From Arsenophonus sp052174475 (GTDB lineage: Bacteria > Pseudomonadota > Gammaproteobacteria > Enterobacterales > Enterobacteriaceae): a stretch of 64,000 nt of DNA. Numbering within the stretch: the first letter of the stretch is position 1; each line of letters opens with the position of its first letter. The DNA lies in assembly GCA_052174475.1 (NCBI GenBank), contig JBQMRO010000005.1:1-64000 (forward strand), written 5' to 3'. Under the pieces are notes generated by a model. That model ran no database searches. It was not told where the DNA came from and saw only the letters and a list, made by a program, of their open reading frames with translations. The position numbers were made by a program, and so were the translations under genes. Of this stretch, positions 42,159-51,852 are shown piece after piece.

Positions 42159-43200
42159 TTTTTAATCCCGTTTTTATTTAGATAAGTCTAAGGCTTTAGA
42201 TCCTATCTTGTTAGGATAATAACACGCATTGATATTGCGATAAATAAATTCACTAATTACTATTGTTTAAACAAATTTTGTCCACTTATTTTCATACCCT
42301 GCTATAATTAGAGCAGTAATAATTAACGTTAAATGATACAAATAACTCAATGATAGCTATTTACTGTTTTGATTAAAATTGTTTATTTTTAAATTTTGCT
42401 AGATATTAATGATCCTTATCACGAGCTTACAAGCTAAAACATTTGATTATAAGAATTCGTTTGTTAGGATAGAATATAGTCAACAAAACCCTGTTACACA
42501 GTCAGAATAATTAATTAAGAGATCTGCTGTAAATATACACAGGAAGAAATTAACAGTTTAATGTAACATTAGCGGCAAATTACTTAGTTTAGATGTCACG
42601 TGTTTTGAACAGTGAGGTGTTATTTACCCTATAAATGCCTGACCTGAAATTCTTGTTTTTAAAGATTAAAATATACCCGTGCTTGCTTCTGTAAGCAGAA
42701 AGTTTTATGCCAAAAGATTTCATCATTGTTTAAAAATATCTTCGTATTTTATTAGGCTTAAATGCGCAATACACTTACTTAATCTGATGTAGTATTACCG
42801 ATTAGAAATAGGAATTAATCTCAATAAATAAATAAGGAAAAGATCTTTATGTTTTTTTTGGATATTTTTACTGAAAATCTTAATTAATGCCCTAAGCGGT
42901 TAAATAATAATATTATGATTAACTTAAATTAATGAATAGTTTAATGTCAGTTTTTTGTAAAACTGGATGTTGATTTTATCAAAACTATTTTCCTAGACGA
43001 AAAATAAGAAAATATAAAATTATTAGTTTTTATGCAAAAAACTCGCGATTAATAGTTTTTTTATTTTTTTAAAACAAAATTATTGAGTAATTAACTAAAT
43101 TTAACTTAGCTGTTTCTCAATTTTATTATCCTGCTTCCAAGGAGATAATCAGTTAGTCTTTAAATAATCCTAACTTACTTAACTATTTAGTCCAAGACCA
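42159..43200. other. Region without an intact gene
   Basis: No gene is recognisable. A plus-strand fragment near 42,690-42,770 (AESFMPKDFIIV) is unassigned. In E. coli dxr precedes uppS, but I find no trace of it here. Confidence 0.4.
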
Positions 43201-43214
43201 TTATATAAATTCTC

Positions 43215-44225
43215 GTCATTTCAACCCTATTCATGACAGTATAGCTACTGAGAAAAATAGTTGAGGTAAAATATCATAATGATTAGGTTCCATCGCCAGG
43301 AACCTCCAATATCTAAAATCATAGCTGTTATTCAGGACAATAACAGCTGTTGCATCTATTTTATCTGAGCATTATGGTATCTCCATATTTATCGTTGCTA
43401 AAGAACAAAAACCAGATAATATTGATGAGATTACAGCTATATCCACTATCGTTTTCTGATGACGATATCGCCTGATCAAGGATCCATAGTGATTCCGTGC
43501 AAAAATATTTTATTTCTCTCGCCGATTTTCTGGCGTCGTACACAAATTTCTGAACTTCGTAGTATCTCAAACTGCTCTGGATCGTTATTTACGCAGACAC
43601 AAAGGTGGAATTTGCGTGAAATGAAACAGGGAGAAGTCATGAAACTAAAGGATAAAACATAAAGCATAAAACATTTTAAACTATTATCCTGCTTATCTGC
43701 ACGTATGTGGAATGTATTAAATACCAAACGAAACTTGACGACCTTATTTTTTTATAAGTATAGATTGCGTTATTCCATAGATTTTTATCTATTTTTATAA
43801 GGCTAAAATTATGCTCAATGCTCGACGCTTCTTACGTGATCTTAACCAAGTACGTCCATGGCTATCCATTGGGTACTTACAGATCGTCTTTTTGGTATAT
43901 GAAAACGTTCAGTCACTAAAAAATATGAATTCGCCTGTTTGTTGTATAGAGCTTGATATAGAACGCCGACTTATAACGCTGATGCATCCTCAAATAAATA
44001 GCATGATCGAGCAATTTAATGGACGTATAAGAGCTTGAGTTGTAAAGTCAGAATTTCAATACTGCTGAAAATTTTGAAATCACCTTCCGTCAATATGATT
44101 GACTGCATAATCAGGAATTACCCAATCAGTATTGGGTAGTAAAACTTCATTGCAGTTTATGAAAGATTAGTTCAAAGTTAAATTTTGAATTATTCAATAA
44201 AACCATACTATCTTCCGGGATGCAA
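43215..44225 (+). mobile_element. IS481-type element remnant, copy A
   Basis: The 3' half reads as a broken IS481/IS3-superfamily (DDE) transposase. VLTDRLFGI, KKYEFACLLYRA and HPQINSMIEQFNGRI match the family segments VLTDNGKEFTDRLF, HEFDQLC and HPQTNGMVERFNGRI. DWLHNQELPN and a final KPYYLPGCNS follow. The 5' part (43,380-43,680) is not identifiable but is shared with the copy at 52.7 kb. A perfect 10-bp hairpin lies at 43323-43348. The E. coli-type uppS gene starts 32 bp beyond the remnant. Confidence 0.75.
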
Positions 44226-44257
44226 TAGTTAGCTTATAGTAAAGGAACTCTTTTGGC

Positions 44258-45013
44258 ATGAAACTTATATATGATAATGATAGCTTACAGAAACGAATTC
44301 CGAAGCATGTTGCTATTATTATGGATGGTAATGGACGATGGGCGAAACAACATGGAAAGTTAAGAATTAATGGGCATAGAGCAGGGACAGAAGCGGTGCA
44401 AAAGGTAGTTAAATTCGCTATTAAAAATGAAATTCAATCTTTAACACTTTATGCGTTTAGTAGTGAAAATTGGAGTCGACCAGAAACTGAAGTTAGTGCT
44501 TTAATGGAACTTTTTACTTGGTTTTTAGATGATGAAGTTAAAAACTTAAATATTTATAATGTTAAGTTAACGATTATTGGAGATGTAAGTCGATTTAAGT
44601 CTAGATTACAAAATCGCATTAAATACGCGGTTGACTTAACTGCAAATAATACTGGCTTGCAACTTAATATTGCCGCTAATTATGGTGGTCGTTGGGACAT
44701 TACCCATGCAATGGAACTTATTGCTAAAAAAATTAAGGCGGGCTCATTATTACCAGAAAATATTAACGAAGATACGGTAAATAAATTTATTAGTCTATAT
44801 GATCAGCCAACTGTTGATTTAGTTATTAGAACTGGTAGAGAATATCGCATTAGTAATTTTCTTTTATGGCAGATTGCTTATGCTGAATTTTATTTTACCG
44901 ATGTGCTCTGGCCGGATTTTGATGAGGAAACTTTCAAAAGTGCAATTGTGGCTTTTAATCAACGTGAACGACGTTTTGGTAATGCTTGGCCTGATAATTT
45001 CAATGAAAAATAG
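44258..45013 (+). CDS. uppS: Undecaprenyl pyrophosphate synthase
   Basis: UppS (IspU) makes the C55 lipid carrier for peptidoglycan and LPS by adding isoprene units to farnesyl-PP in the cytosol. The 251-residue cis-prenyltransferase has the catalytic Asp in IIMDGNGRWA (D23), plus HRAG, the FSSENW region, and a C-terminal DLVIRTGREYRISNFLLWQ. It is close to the E. coli length (253). It leads the block uppS-cdsA-rseP-bamA-skp-lpxD-fabZ-lpxA with short spacings. Confidence 0.97.
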   Translation: MKLIYDNDSLQKRIPKHVAIIMDGNGRWAKQHGKLRINGHRAGTEAVQKVVKFAIKNEIQSLTLYAFSSENWSRPETEVSALMELFTWFLDDEVKNLNIYNVKLTIIGDVSRFKSRLQNRIKYAVDLTANNTGLQLNIAANYGGRWDITHAMELIAKKIKAGSLLPENINEDTVNKFISLYDQPTVDLVIRTGREYRISNFLLWQIAYAEFYFTDVLWPDFDEETFKSAIVAFNQRERRFGNAWPDNFNEK

Positions 45014-45025
45014 GAGGGGGGCGCT

Positions 45026-45880
45026 TTGCTAAATTTAAATTCTCGTATCATTACAGCTATCATATTTATTCCATTAGTTATCACTGCACTTTTTTTCTTA
45101 CCTCTTAACTTATTTGGTTATATTATCATTGTTATTTGTTCATTAGCTGCTTGGGAATGGAGCAAATTTATTGGTTGGATAGTGCAAATTAAACGAATTA
45201 TATGTGCTGTTTTATTTGGTATTTGTTTATTGAGTTTACAATTATCATTTCAGGATCTTAGTCAATTAACAACAGAACCTTTGATTATTTATGTTTTATC
45301 AGCTGGATTAGTTTGGTGGTTAGTTGCAGTAATATTGGTTGTCACTTTTCCTACTTCTGCTCGATTCTGGTCTCAGTCAGAAATATTAAAAATTTTGTTT
45401 GGTATTTTAACTATTTTACCTTTTTACTGTGGTATGTTGGTGTTAAAAAGTATTGATTATCACGTTGACGATTTTATCGGTGCTTGGTGGGTGCTTTATG
45501 TGTTGCTATTAGTTTGGAGTGCAGATAGTGGCGCTTATTTTTTTGGTCATATGTTTGGTAAACATAAACTGGCATCGAAAGTTTCTCCTGGTAAAACTCT
45601 GGAGGGTATGTTAGGTGGTATCCTGACAGCAGGTATTATAGCCTGGCTATTTAGTTTATTTGTTCCTGTTTTATTAATTTCAAAGAATTTATTATTTTCT
45701 TCTATTATTGTTGTGATTATTTCTGTTTTTGGTGATTTAACGGAAAGTATGTTTAAACGTCAAGCTGGCATCAAAGATAGTAGTCATTTAATTCCAGGAC
45801 ATGGTGGCGTATTAGATAGAATCGATAGCTTGACATCAGCTATACCTGTTTTTGCAGGATTGACATTGTCATTTTTTTAG
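45026..45880 (+). CDS. cdsA: Phosphatidate cytidylyltransferase (CDP-diglyceride synthase)
   Basis: CdsA makes CDP-diacylglycerol, precursor of all phospholipids, at the inner membrane. The 284-residue protein has about eight membrane segments and the family signature SMFKRQAGIKDSSHLIPGHG continuing GVLDRIDS. I take the TTG at 45026 as the start because AGGAGGGGG lies just before it (45012-45020) and MLNLNSRIITA aligns with the E. coli N-terminus. It is 12 bp after uppS. Confidence 0.95.
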   Translation: MLNLNSRIITAIIFIPLVITALFFLPLNLFGYIIIVICSLAAWEWSKFIGWIVQIKRIICAVLFGICLLSLQLSFQDLSQLTTEPLIIYVLSAGLVWWLVAVILVVTFPTSARFWSQSEILKILFGILTILPFYCGMLVLKSIDYHVDDFIGAWWVLYVLLLVWSADSGAYFFGHMFGKHKLASKVSPGKTLEGMLGGILTAGIIAWLFSLFVPVLLISKNLLFSSIIVVIISVFGDLTESMFKRQAGIKDSSHLIPGHGGVLDRIDSLTSAIPVFAGLTLSFF

Positions 45881-45895
45881 TTTTTAATGTAAATT

Positions 45896-47248
45896 ATGGA
45901 ATTTTTTTGGAGTTTAATTTCATTTATTATTGCATTAGGTGTGCTAATTATTGCGCATGAATTTGGTCATTTTTGGGCAGCTAGGCGCTGTGGTATTTAT
46001 GTTGAGCGTTTCTCTATTGGTTTTGGAAAAACCTTATGGAGTAAGGTTGACCGCTATGGTACAGAATTTGTTATTGCTCTGATCCCCTTGGGGGGTTATA
46101 TTAAAATGTTAGATGAGCGAGTTGCTCCTGTAGCAACAGAGCGGCGCCACTTTGCTTTTAATAATAAAACAGTAGGTCAGTGTGCTGTAGTAGTTACTGC
46201 AGGGCCAATAGCTAATTTTTTATTGGCAATATTTATTTATTGGTTAGTTTTCATTATTGGTATACCTTCTGTGCGTCCAGTTATTGAAAGTATTCAGTCA
46301 AACTCGATTGCTGAACAAGCAAATATTTCACCAGGCATGGAACTAAAATCAATAGATGATATCGAAATTCCTGACTGGAACGCAGCTCGTTTTGCTTTAA
46401 TTAGCAAAATTGGTAATAAAGAATTAACATGGAAGGTTTTACCTATTGGCAGTTCAATACCGATAAAAAAACTAATTAATTTAAAGGAATGGAATTTTGA
46501 TCCAGAGACTCAAGATCCGGTTTTATCTTTAGGGATTATGCCAGTTAGCGCCAGACAAGATGCAGTTGTGTGTAATATTCAACCTGGTTCAGCAGCGGCA
46601 TTATCAGGTTTGCAAATAGGAGATAGAATTGTAAAAGTGGGTAAGCAGACAATAGATCTTTGGCATCCATTCATCTTTGTTGTTCAACAAAATCCTAATG
46701 TTCCATTGTTATTAACGATCGAAAGACAAGCTGAGCAGCAGCAATTAACGTTAATACCGGAAGTAAAAACGATAATTAAAGGCCGGCAAATTGGATTCGC
46801 TGGGCTTGAATTATTACTAATACCACTTGCAGATGAATATAAAATTACTCAGAAATATAGTCCTTTTTATGCCTTGTACCAGGCAACGGACAAAACTTGG
46901 CAGTTGATGAAATTGACAGTGAGTATGATAGGTAAGCTGATTACTGGTGATATTAAACTCACTAATCTTAGTGGACCTGTGTCTATTGCAAAAGGGGCCA
47001 GTGCTTCCGCTGAGTCTGGGTTAGTGTATTATCTGATGTTTATTGCATTAATTAGTATTAATTTAGGTGTCATTAATCTATTTCCTTTACCTGTATTAGA
47101 TGGTGGTCACTTACTTTTCTTGCTAATTAAAAAAATTAAAGGGGAGGCAGTGTCTAAGCGTGTACAAGACTTCAGTTATCGTATTGGTGCTATTATATTG
47201 ATAATAATAATGGGGCTTGCACTTTTCAATGATTTCTCTCGTCTTTAA
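45896..47248 (+). CDS. rseP: Site-2 intramembrane zinc protease RseP
   Basis: RseP cuts RseA inside the membrane to release sigma-E under envelope stress, and clears signal-peptide remnants. It has 450 residues, as in E. coli. The zinc motif HEFGH is at residues 21-25, the second active-site motif is LPVLDGGH, and two PDZ domains lie between (around residues 115-200 and 205-290). It is 15 bp after cdsA and just before bamA. Whether rseA and rpoE persist cannot be judged from this window. Confidence 0.95.
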   Translation: MEFFWSLISFIIALGVLIIAHEFGHFWAARRCGIYVERFSIGFGKTLWSKVDRYGTEFVIALIPLGGYIKMLDERVAPVATERRHFAFNNKTVGQCAVVVTAGPIANFLLAIFIYWLVFIIGIPSVRPVIESIQSNSIAEQANISPGMELKSIDDIEIPDWNAARFALISKIGNKELTWKVLPIGSSIPIKKLINLKEWNFDPETQDPVLSLGIMPVSARQDAVVCNIQPGSAAALSGLQIGDRIVKVGKQTIDLWHPFIFVVQQNPNVPLLLTIERQAEQQQLTLIPEVKTIIKGRQIGFAGLELLLIPLADEYKITQKYSPFYALYQATDKTWQLMKLTVSMIGKLITGDIKLTNLSGPVSIAKGASASAESGLVYYLMFIALISINLGVINLFPLPVLDGGHLLFLLIKKIKGEAVSKRVQDFSYRIGAIILIIIMGLALFNDFSRL

Positions 47249-47279
47249 GAGAGGCTAGTTAGGAATACTCATAACAACA

Positions 47280-49682
47280 ATGGTGATAAAAAAGTTACTT
47301 ATAGGATCACTGCTATTTAGCAGTGCTATTTCATATGGTTCAGATGGGTTTGTAGTACAAGGTATTCGATTTGAAGGTCTTCAACGCGTCTCCGTTGGTA
47401 CAGCACTATTGAATATGCCTGTTCGAGTAGGAGATATCATTAATAATGATTATATAGGTCGTGCTATTCGAGCGCTATTTTCAACAGGTAATTTCGAAGA
47501 TATTCGAATTTTGCGTGATGGAAATACACTGATAGTTCAAGTAAAAGAGCGACCAATTATTGTAAGGATTACAATCTTTGCTAATAAATCACTTAAAGAC
47601 GATTTATTAAATCAAATTCTTGAAAATTCTAATATTCGAGTTGGTGAAGCCCTAGATCGCACAAAACTGGCGAATATCGAAAAGGATATTAAAGATTTTT
47701 ATTACAGTGTTGGTAAATATAATGCGATAGTTAAAGCGGTAGTTACGCCGCTACCGCATAACCGTGTTGACTTAAAATTAATCTTTTCTGAAGGCGTTTC
47801 AGCTAAGATCCAACAGATTAATATCGTCGGTAATAAAGCATTTATCACAGATGAGTTGATAAATCGTTTTCAATTACGTGATGATATTCCTTGGTGGAAC
47901 TTTACTACTGATCAAAAATATAAAAAGCAAAAACTGGCTGGCGATTTAGAAATATTGCGCAGTTTTTATCTCGAGCGAGGTTATGCCAAATTTAATATCG
48001 ATTCAACCAATATCAGTCTGACACCTGATAAGAAAGATATTTATATTACTATCAATATAACAGAGGGTGATAGATACAATATATCTGGTATTGAATTAAA
48101 TGGTGAAACCTCTGGTCATTATGATGAAATCAAACAATTAATTACCATAAAAGCTTCTTCGCTTTATAATAGTACTGAAGTTACGAACATGGAGAATAAA
48201 ATTAAGGATCTTCTTGGTCGTTATGGTTATGCCTATCCCCGCGTTATTACCCAATCTGAAATTAATGATCAAGATAAAACAGTTAAACTACATGTGAACG
48301 TTGATACTGGAAATCGTTTTTATGTCCGCCAAATTCGTTTTGTTGGCAATCATGTTAGTAAAGATTCTGTTTTACGTCGTGAGATGCGCCAAATGGAAGG
48401 CGCTTGGTTAGAGAATGATTTAGTTAACCTAGGAAAAGAACGATTAAACCGGACTGGTTTTTTTGAAACCGTCGATGTCGAAACACAACGTGTACTTTCT
48501 ACATCTGATCAAGTTAATCTTGTATATAAAGTTAAAGAACGTAATACCGGTTCTATGAACTTTGGCGTTGGTTTTGGTACTGAAACTGGAATTAGTTTCA
48601 AAGTTGGTGTTCAACAAAAAAATTGGCTTGGTACTGGTAATGCCGTTGGTATTAGTGCAAGCAAGAATGATTATTCGACTTATGCGGAATTATCATTAAC
48701 AGATCCTTACTTTACCGTTGATGGTGTTAGCTTAGGTGGGCGATTATTCTATAATAATTTTAATGCGAAGGATGCCGATCTTTCACGCTATAATAATAAA
48801 ACTTATGGCGCTGATAGCACCTTGAATCTCCCTTTTAATGAAAACAATGTGTTTCGAATTGGAGGAGGCTTTGTTCATAATTCTTTATCTGACATGAAAG
48901 CTCAAGTTGGCATGTGGCGTTATTTGCAAAGTATGGGTAAAAATCTTAATTTTGATGATAAAGCATATTATAACGCTAATGATTTTACTCTTAATTTAGG
49001 CTGGATTTCTAATAATCTAGATCGTGATTTCTTTCCGACCGAGGGAAATAAAACTTCATTAAATAGTAAAATTACTATTCCAGGTTCCAATAACCAATAC
49101 TATAAGATTCGGTTTGATACATCACAATATTATCCCATTGATAAAAATAAAAAATGGGTATTATTAGGTCGTGCACAGTTAGGATATGGTAATGGCTTTA
49201 GTAGTAAAGAATTACCATTTTATGAAAATTTTTATGCTGGTGCTGCTGGTATGGTACGTGGTTTCCGTTCTAATAGTATCGGCCCTAAAGCAATTTATCT
49301 TAAAGAAAAAAAAAGTATAGTAAGTCCAAAATCAGGTAGTCCGTCAACTGACGCTGTTGGCGGAAATGCAATAGCGACAGCGTCATTAGAGTTAATTATG
49401 CCAACTCCATTTATTAATGAAAAGTATGCTAATTCAATCAGAACTTCTTTCTTTATTGATGCGGGTACTGTATGGGATTCGAATTGGAGTAACACACTCA
49501 CAAACTGGAGAGTAGGAATGCCTGACTATGGTAAGGCATCTAATATTCGAGTTTCGATAGGGGTTGCATTACAATGGATCTCACCGCTTGGCCCACTGGT
49601 CTTCTCTTACGCAAAACCAATAAGAGATTATGAAGGTGACAAGTCTGAAGAGTTTCAGTTTAATATTGGTAGAACGTGGTAA
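47280..49682 (+). CDS. bamA: Outer-membrane assembly factor BamA
   Basis: BamA is the central Omp85-family beta-barrel that folds other barrels into the outer membrane. The 800-residue product has a signal peptide (about residues 1-20), five POTRA domains (starting FVVQGIRFEGLQRV, to about residue 420) and a C-terminal 16-strand barrel. The loop-6 motif is VRGF and the last residues are FQFNIGRTW. The length is close to E. coli (810). It works with BamB (18.96 kb) and Skp (next gene). Confidence 0.97.
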   Translation: MVIKKLLIGSLLFSSAISYGSDGFVVQGIRFEGLQRVSVGTALLNMPVRVGDIINNDYIGRAIRALFSTGNFEDIRILRDGNTLIVQVKERPIIVRITIFANKSLKDDLLNQILENSNIRVGEALDRTKLANIEKDIKDFYYSVGKYNAIVKAVVTPLPHNRVDLKLIFSEGVSAKIQQINIVGNKAFITDELINRFQLRDDIPWWNFTTDQKYKKQKLAGDLEILRSFYLERGYAKFNIDSTNISLTPDKKDIYITINITEGDRYNISGIELNGETSGHYDEIKQLITIKASSLYNSTEVTNMENKIKDLLGRYGYAYPRVITQSEINDQDKTVKLHVNVDTGNRFYVRQIRFVGNHVSKDSVLRREMRQMEGAWLENDLVNLGKERLNRTGFFETVDVETQRVLSTSDQVNLVYKVKERNTGSMNFGVGFGTETGISFKVGVQQKNWLGTGNAVGISASKNDYSTYAELSLTDPYFTVDGVSLGGRLFYNNFNAKDADLSRYNNKTYGADSTLNLPFNENNVFRIGGGFVHNSLSDMKAQVGMWRYLQSMGKNLNFDDKAYYNANDFTLNLGWISNNLDRDFFPTEGNKTSLNSKITIPGSNNQYYKIRFDTSQYYPIDKNKKWVLLGRAQLGYGNGFSSKELPFYENFYAGAAGMVRGFRSNSIGPKAIYLKEKKSIVSPKSGSPSTDAVGGNAIATASLELIMPTPFINEKYANSIRTSFFIDAGTVWDSNWSNTLTNWRVGMPDYGKASNIRVSIGVALQWISPLGPLVFSYAKPIRDYEGDKSEEFQFNIGRTW

Positions 49683-49744
49683 AACGTTAATTTAATTTAT
49701 TGATTCGATTGTGGTCAGATCAAGAGATATAGGGGGTGTTTAGT

Positions 49745-50236
49745 GTGAAAAAATTGTTGTGTAGAGTCAGTTTAGTTTTGATTTTATCTGCATCTACCAG
49801 TGCAGATGCAGATAAAGTTGCTGTTATTAATGTCGGGGAACTTTTTCAGAACATAGCAACTAGTAAAGCGGTATCTAAGCAACTTGAAAAAGAGTTTCAA
49901 GGACGCGATGATAAGTTACAAAATATGGAAAAAGATTTACAGGCTCAAGCGGAAAAATTACAAAAAAATGCCGCTAAGCCTAATGAGAAAGATCTGCAAG
50001 CGTTTGAAGCTAAACGGACAGATTTTTTTAAAAAAGCACAGCAATTTGAACAAGATAACCAACGTCGTCAACAAGAAGAGCGTAATAAAATATTGCAAAC
50101 AATAAAAATAGCAACCAAAGCGGTTGCAGAAAAGGAGCGTTACGACGTAGTTGTTGACGTAAATGCGATTCTTTATCCAGAAAACAGTTCCAACCTAAAA
50201 AATATTACCGATCTAGTTAATAAGAAGGTTAAATAA
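49745..50236 (+). CDS. skp: Periplasmic chaperone Skp
   Basis: Skp is a trimeric jellyfish-shaped chaperone that carries unfolded outer-membrane proteins to BAM. I choose the GTG at 49745, which gives MKKLLCRVSLVLILSASTSA as signal peptide and 163 residues (161 in E. coli); AGGGGG at 49731-49736 is at the right distance. Another in-frame GTG at 49736 overlaps that ribosome-binding site and is less likely. The mature part is a long charged coiled coil (FEAKRTDFFKKAQQFEQDN), ending in DLVNKKVK. Confidence 0.93.
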   Translation: MKKLLCRVSLVLILSASTSADADKVAVINVGELFQNIATSKAVSKQLEKEFQGRDDKLQNMEKDLQAQAEKLQKNAAKPNEKDLQAFEAKRTDFFKKAQQFEQDNQRRQQEERNKILQTIKIATKAVAEKERYDVVVDVNAILYPENSSNLKNITDLVNKKVK

Positions 50237-50239
50237 TAG

Positions 50240-51274
50240 ATGGCTTCTATTCGATTAGCTGATTTAGCCAAAAAATTAGACGCGCAACTACATGGTGATG
50301 GTGATATCATTATCACCAGTATTGGATCTATGCAATTAGCGAAGGAAGGGCAAATTACTTTTTTATCATCGGATAATCGATGTTACCTGACACAATTAGC
50401 AGAATGTAAAGCTGCTGCCGTTGTATTAAAGCAAAAAAATCTGTCAGATAGTAAAATAGCAGCTTTAGTAGTTAAAGATCCTTATCTAGCTTATGCTCAA
50501 TTAGCTCAAATTTTAGATACCACGCCTAAACCTGCACAAAATATCCATCCTTCTGCTGTTATTGCGGAAGATGTTCAGCTCGGCGAAAATGTTGCCATTG
50601 GCGTTAATGCTGTTATCGAGTCAGGTGTAATATTAGGTAATCAAGTTATTATCGGTGCAGGTTGCTTTATTGGTAAAAAAGTCAAGATCGGCCAGTCTAC
50701 ATGTTTATGGGCAAATGTTTCTATCTATCATAACGTTGAGATAGGTAAACAGTGTTTAATTCAATCAGGATCAGTTATTGGTTCAGATGGTTTTGGCTAT
50801 GCAAATGAAAAAGGGCAATGGATAAAAATACCTCAATTAGGTTCAGTTATTATTGGTGATAATGTTGAAATTGGTGCTTGTACCACCATTGATCGGGGCG
50901 CACTGGATAATACAATTATCGGTGATGGGGTCATTATTGATAATCAATGTCAAATTGCTCATAATGTGATTATCGGTAATCACACAGCTATTGCTGGTGG
51001 GGTTATTATGGCCGGTAGCCTAAAAATAGGTCAATATTGTATGATTGGTGGCGCTAGCGTTATTAACGGACATATGGAAATTTGTGATAAAGTTACGATA
51101 ACTGGAATGGGAATGGTAATGCGTCCAATTAGTGAGCCGGGAATATACTCTTCTGGGATTCCATTACAGCCAAATAAGGTTTGGCGAAAAACAGCTGCTT
51201 TAGTTTTGAACATTAATGAAATAACTAAGCGCATGAAGATACTAGAACGTAAGGTATTTAGTAAAGATAACTAA
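50240..51274 (+). CDS. lpxD: UDP-3-O-(3-hydroxyacyl)glucosamine N-acyltransferase
   Basis: LpxD adds the N-linked hydroxyacyl chain in the third step of lipid A synthesis. It has 344 residues (341 in E. coli). An N-terminal uridine-binding domain precedes a left-handed beta-helix of hexapeptide repeats (IGVNAVIESGVILG, IGSDGFGY). The catalytic His lies in QIAHNVIIGNH. It follows skp by three bases, indicating coupled translation. Confidence 0.96.
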   Translation: MASIRLADLAKKLDAQLHGDGDIIITSIGSMQLAKEGQITFLSSDNRCYLTQLAECKAAAVVLKQKNLSDSKIAALVVKDPYLAYAQLAQILDTTPKPAQNIHPSAVIAEDVQLGENVAIGVNAVIESGVILGNQVIIGAGCFIGKKVKIGQSTCLWANVSIYHNVEIGKQCLIQSGSVIGSDGFGYANEKGQWIKIPQLGSVIIGDNVEIGACTTIDRGALDNTIIGDGVIIDNQCQIAHNVIIGNHTAIAGGVIMAGSLKIGQYCMIGGASVINGHMEICDKVTITGMGMVMRPISEPGIYSSGIPLQPNKVWRKTAALVLNINEITKRMKILERKVFSKDN

Positions 51275-51299
51275 ATACCGCCTGTAGATTTATTAATTG

Positions 51300-51338
51300 C
51301 GGCCTGCAGAATGCCTTATTTAGGGTTAAAGCAGGCCG
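51300..51338 (+). promoter_or_regulatory. GC-rich hairpin in the lpxD-fabZ gap
   Basis: CGGCCTGC at 51300-51307 pairs perfectly with GCAGGCCG at 51331-51338 across a 23-base loop. It is conspicuously GC-rich for this genome and sits in the only sizeable gap (112 bp) of the block. No T-run follows, so a processing or attenuation role is more likely than termination. Confidence 0.4.
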
Positions 51339-51386
51339 TGTTATTCATATTTAATTTTTTAAATTTAAACAAGAAGAGTCTTTTCT

Positions 51387-51839
51387 ATGAGTGATAAACA
51401 TACTCTGGATATAGAAGAAATTTTAGGGTTGTTACCCCATCGCTATCCTTTTTTATTAGTTGATCGTGTATTAGATTTTGAAGAAGGTAAATTTTTACGT
51501 GCAGTAAAAAATGTCTCTTTTAATGAGCCTTTTTTTCAAGGTCATTTTCCGGATAAACCAATATTTCCTGGAGTATTAATTCTTGAGGCTATGGCTCAAG
51601 CGGCTGGTATTTTAGCTTTTAAGAGCGTTGGAAAATTAGAGTCTGGTGAACTGTATTATTTTGCTGGTATTAACGAAGCAAGATTTAAACATCCAGTTCA
51701 ACCTGGCGATCAGATGATTTTTGAGGTAATGTTTGTTAAAACTAAACGTGGTTTAACGCTTTTTAAAAGTGTTGCAAAAGTGGATGAAAAAGTTGTTTGT
51801 GAAGCGACAATGATGTGTGCTCGTAGCCAAGAAGCGTAA
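51387..51839 (+). CDS. fabZ: 3-hydroxyacyl-ACP dehydratase FabZ
   Basis: FabZ dehydrates 3-hydroxyacyl-ACP in fatty-acid elongation and competes with LpxA for hydroxyacyl-ACP. The product has 150 residues with a hot-dog fold. The catalytic His (H53 in GHFPDKP) and Glu (E67 in PGVLILEAMAQ) are present. It lies directly before lpxA, the conserved arrangement. Confidence 0.97.
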   Translation: MSDKHTLDIEEILGLLPHRYPFLLVDRVLDFEEGKFLRAVKNVSFNEPFFQGHFPDKPIFPGVLILEAMAQAAGILAFKSVGKLESGELYYFAGINEARFKHPVQPGDQMIFEVMFVKTKRGLTLFKSVAKVDEKVVCEATMMCARSQEA

Positions 51840-51852
51840 AATGAGGGATGAT

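Noticed and set aside
43361..43727. Overlapping open frames on both strands near 43.5 kb
   Set aside because: They lie in an IS481-type remnant that is closed in the paired copy at 52.9 kb; no independent gene is supported.
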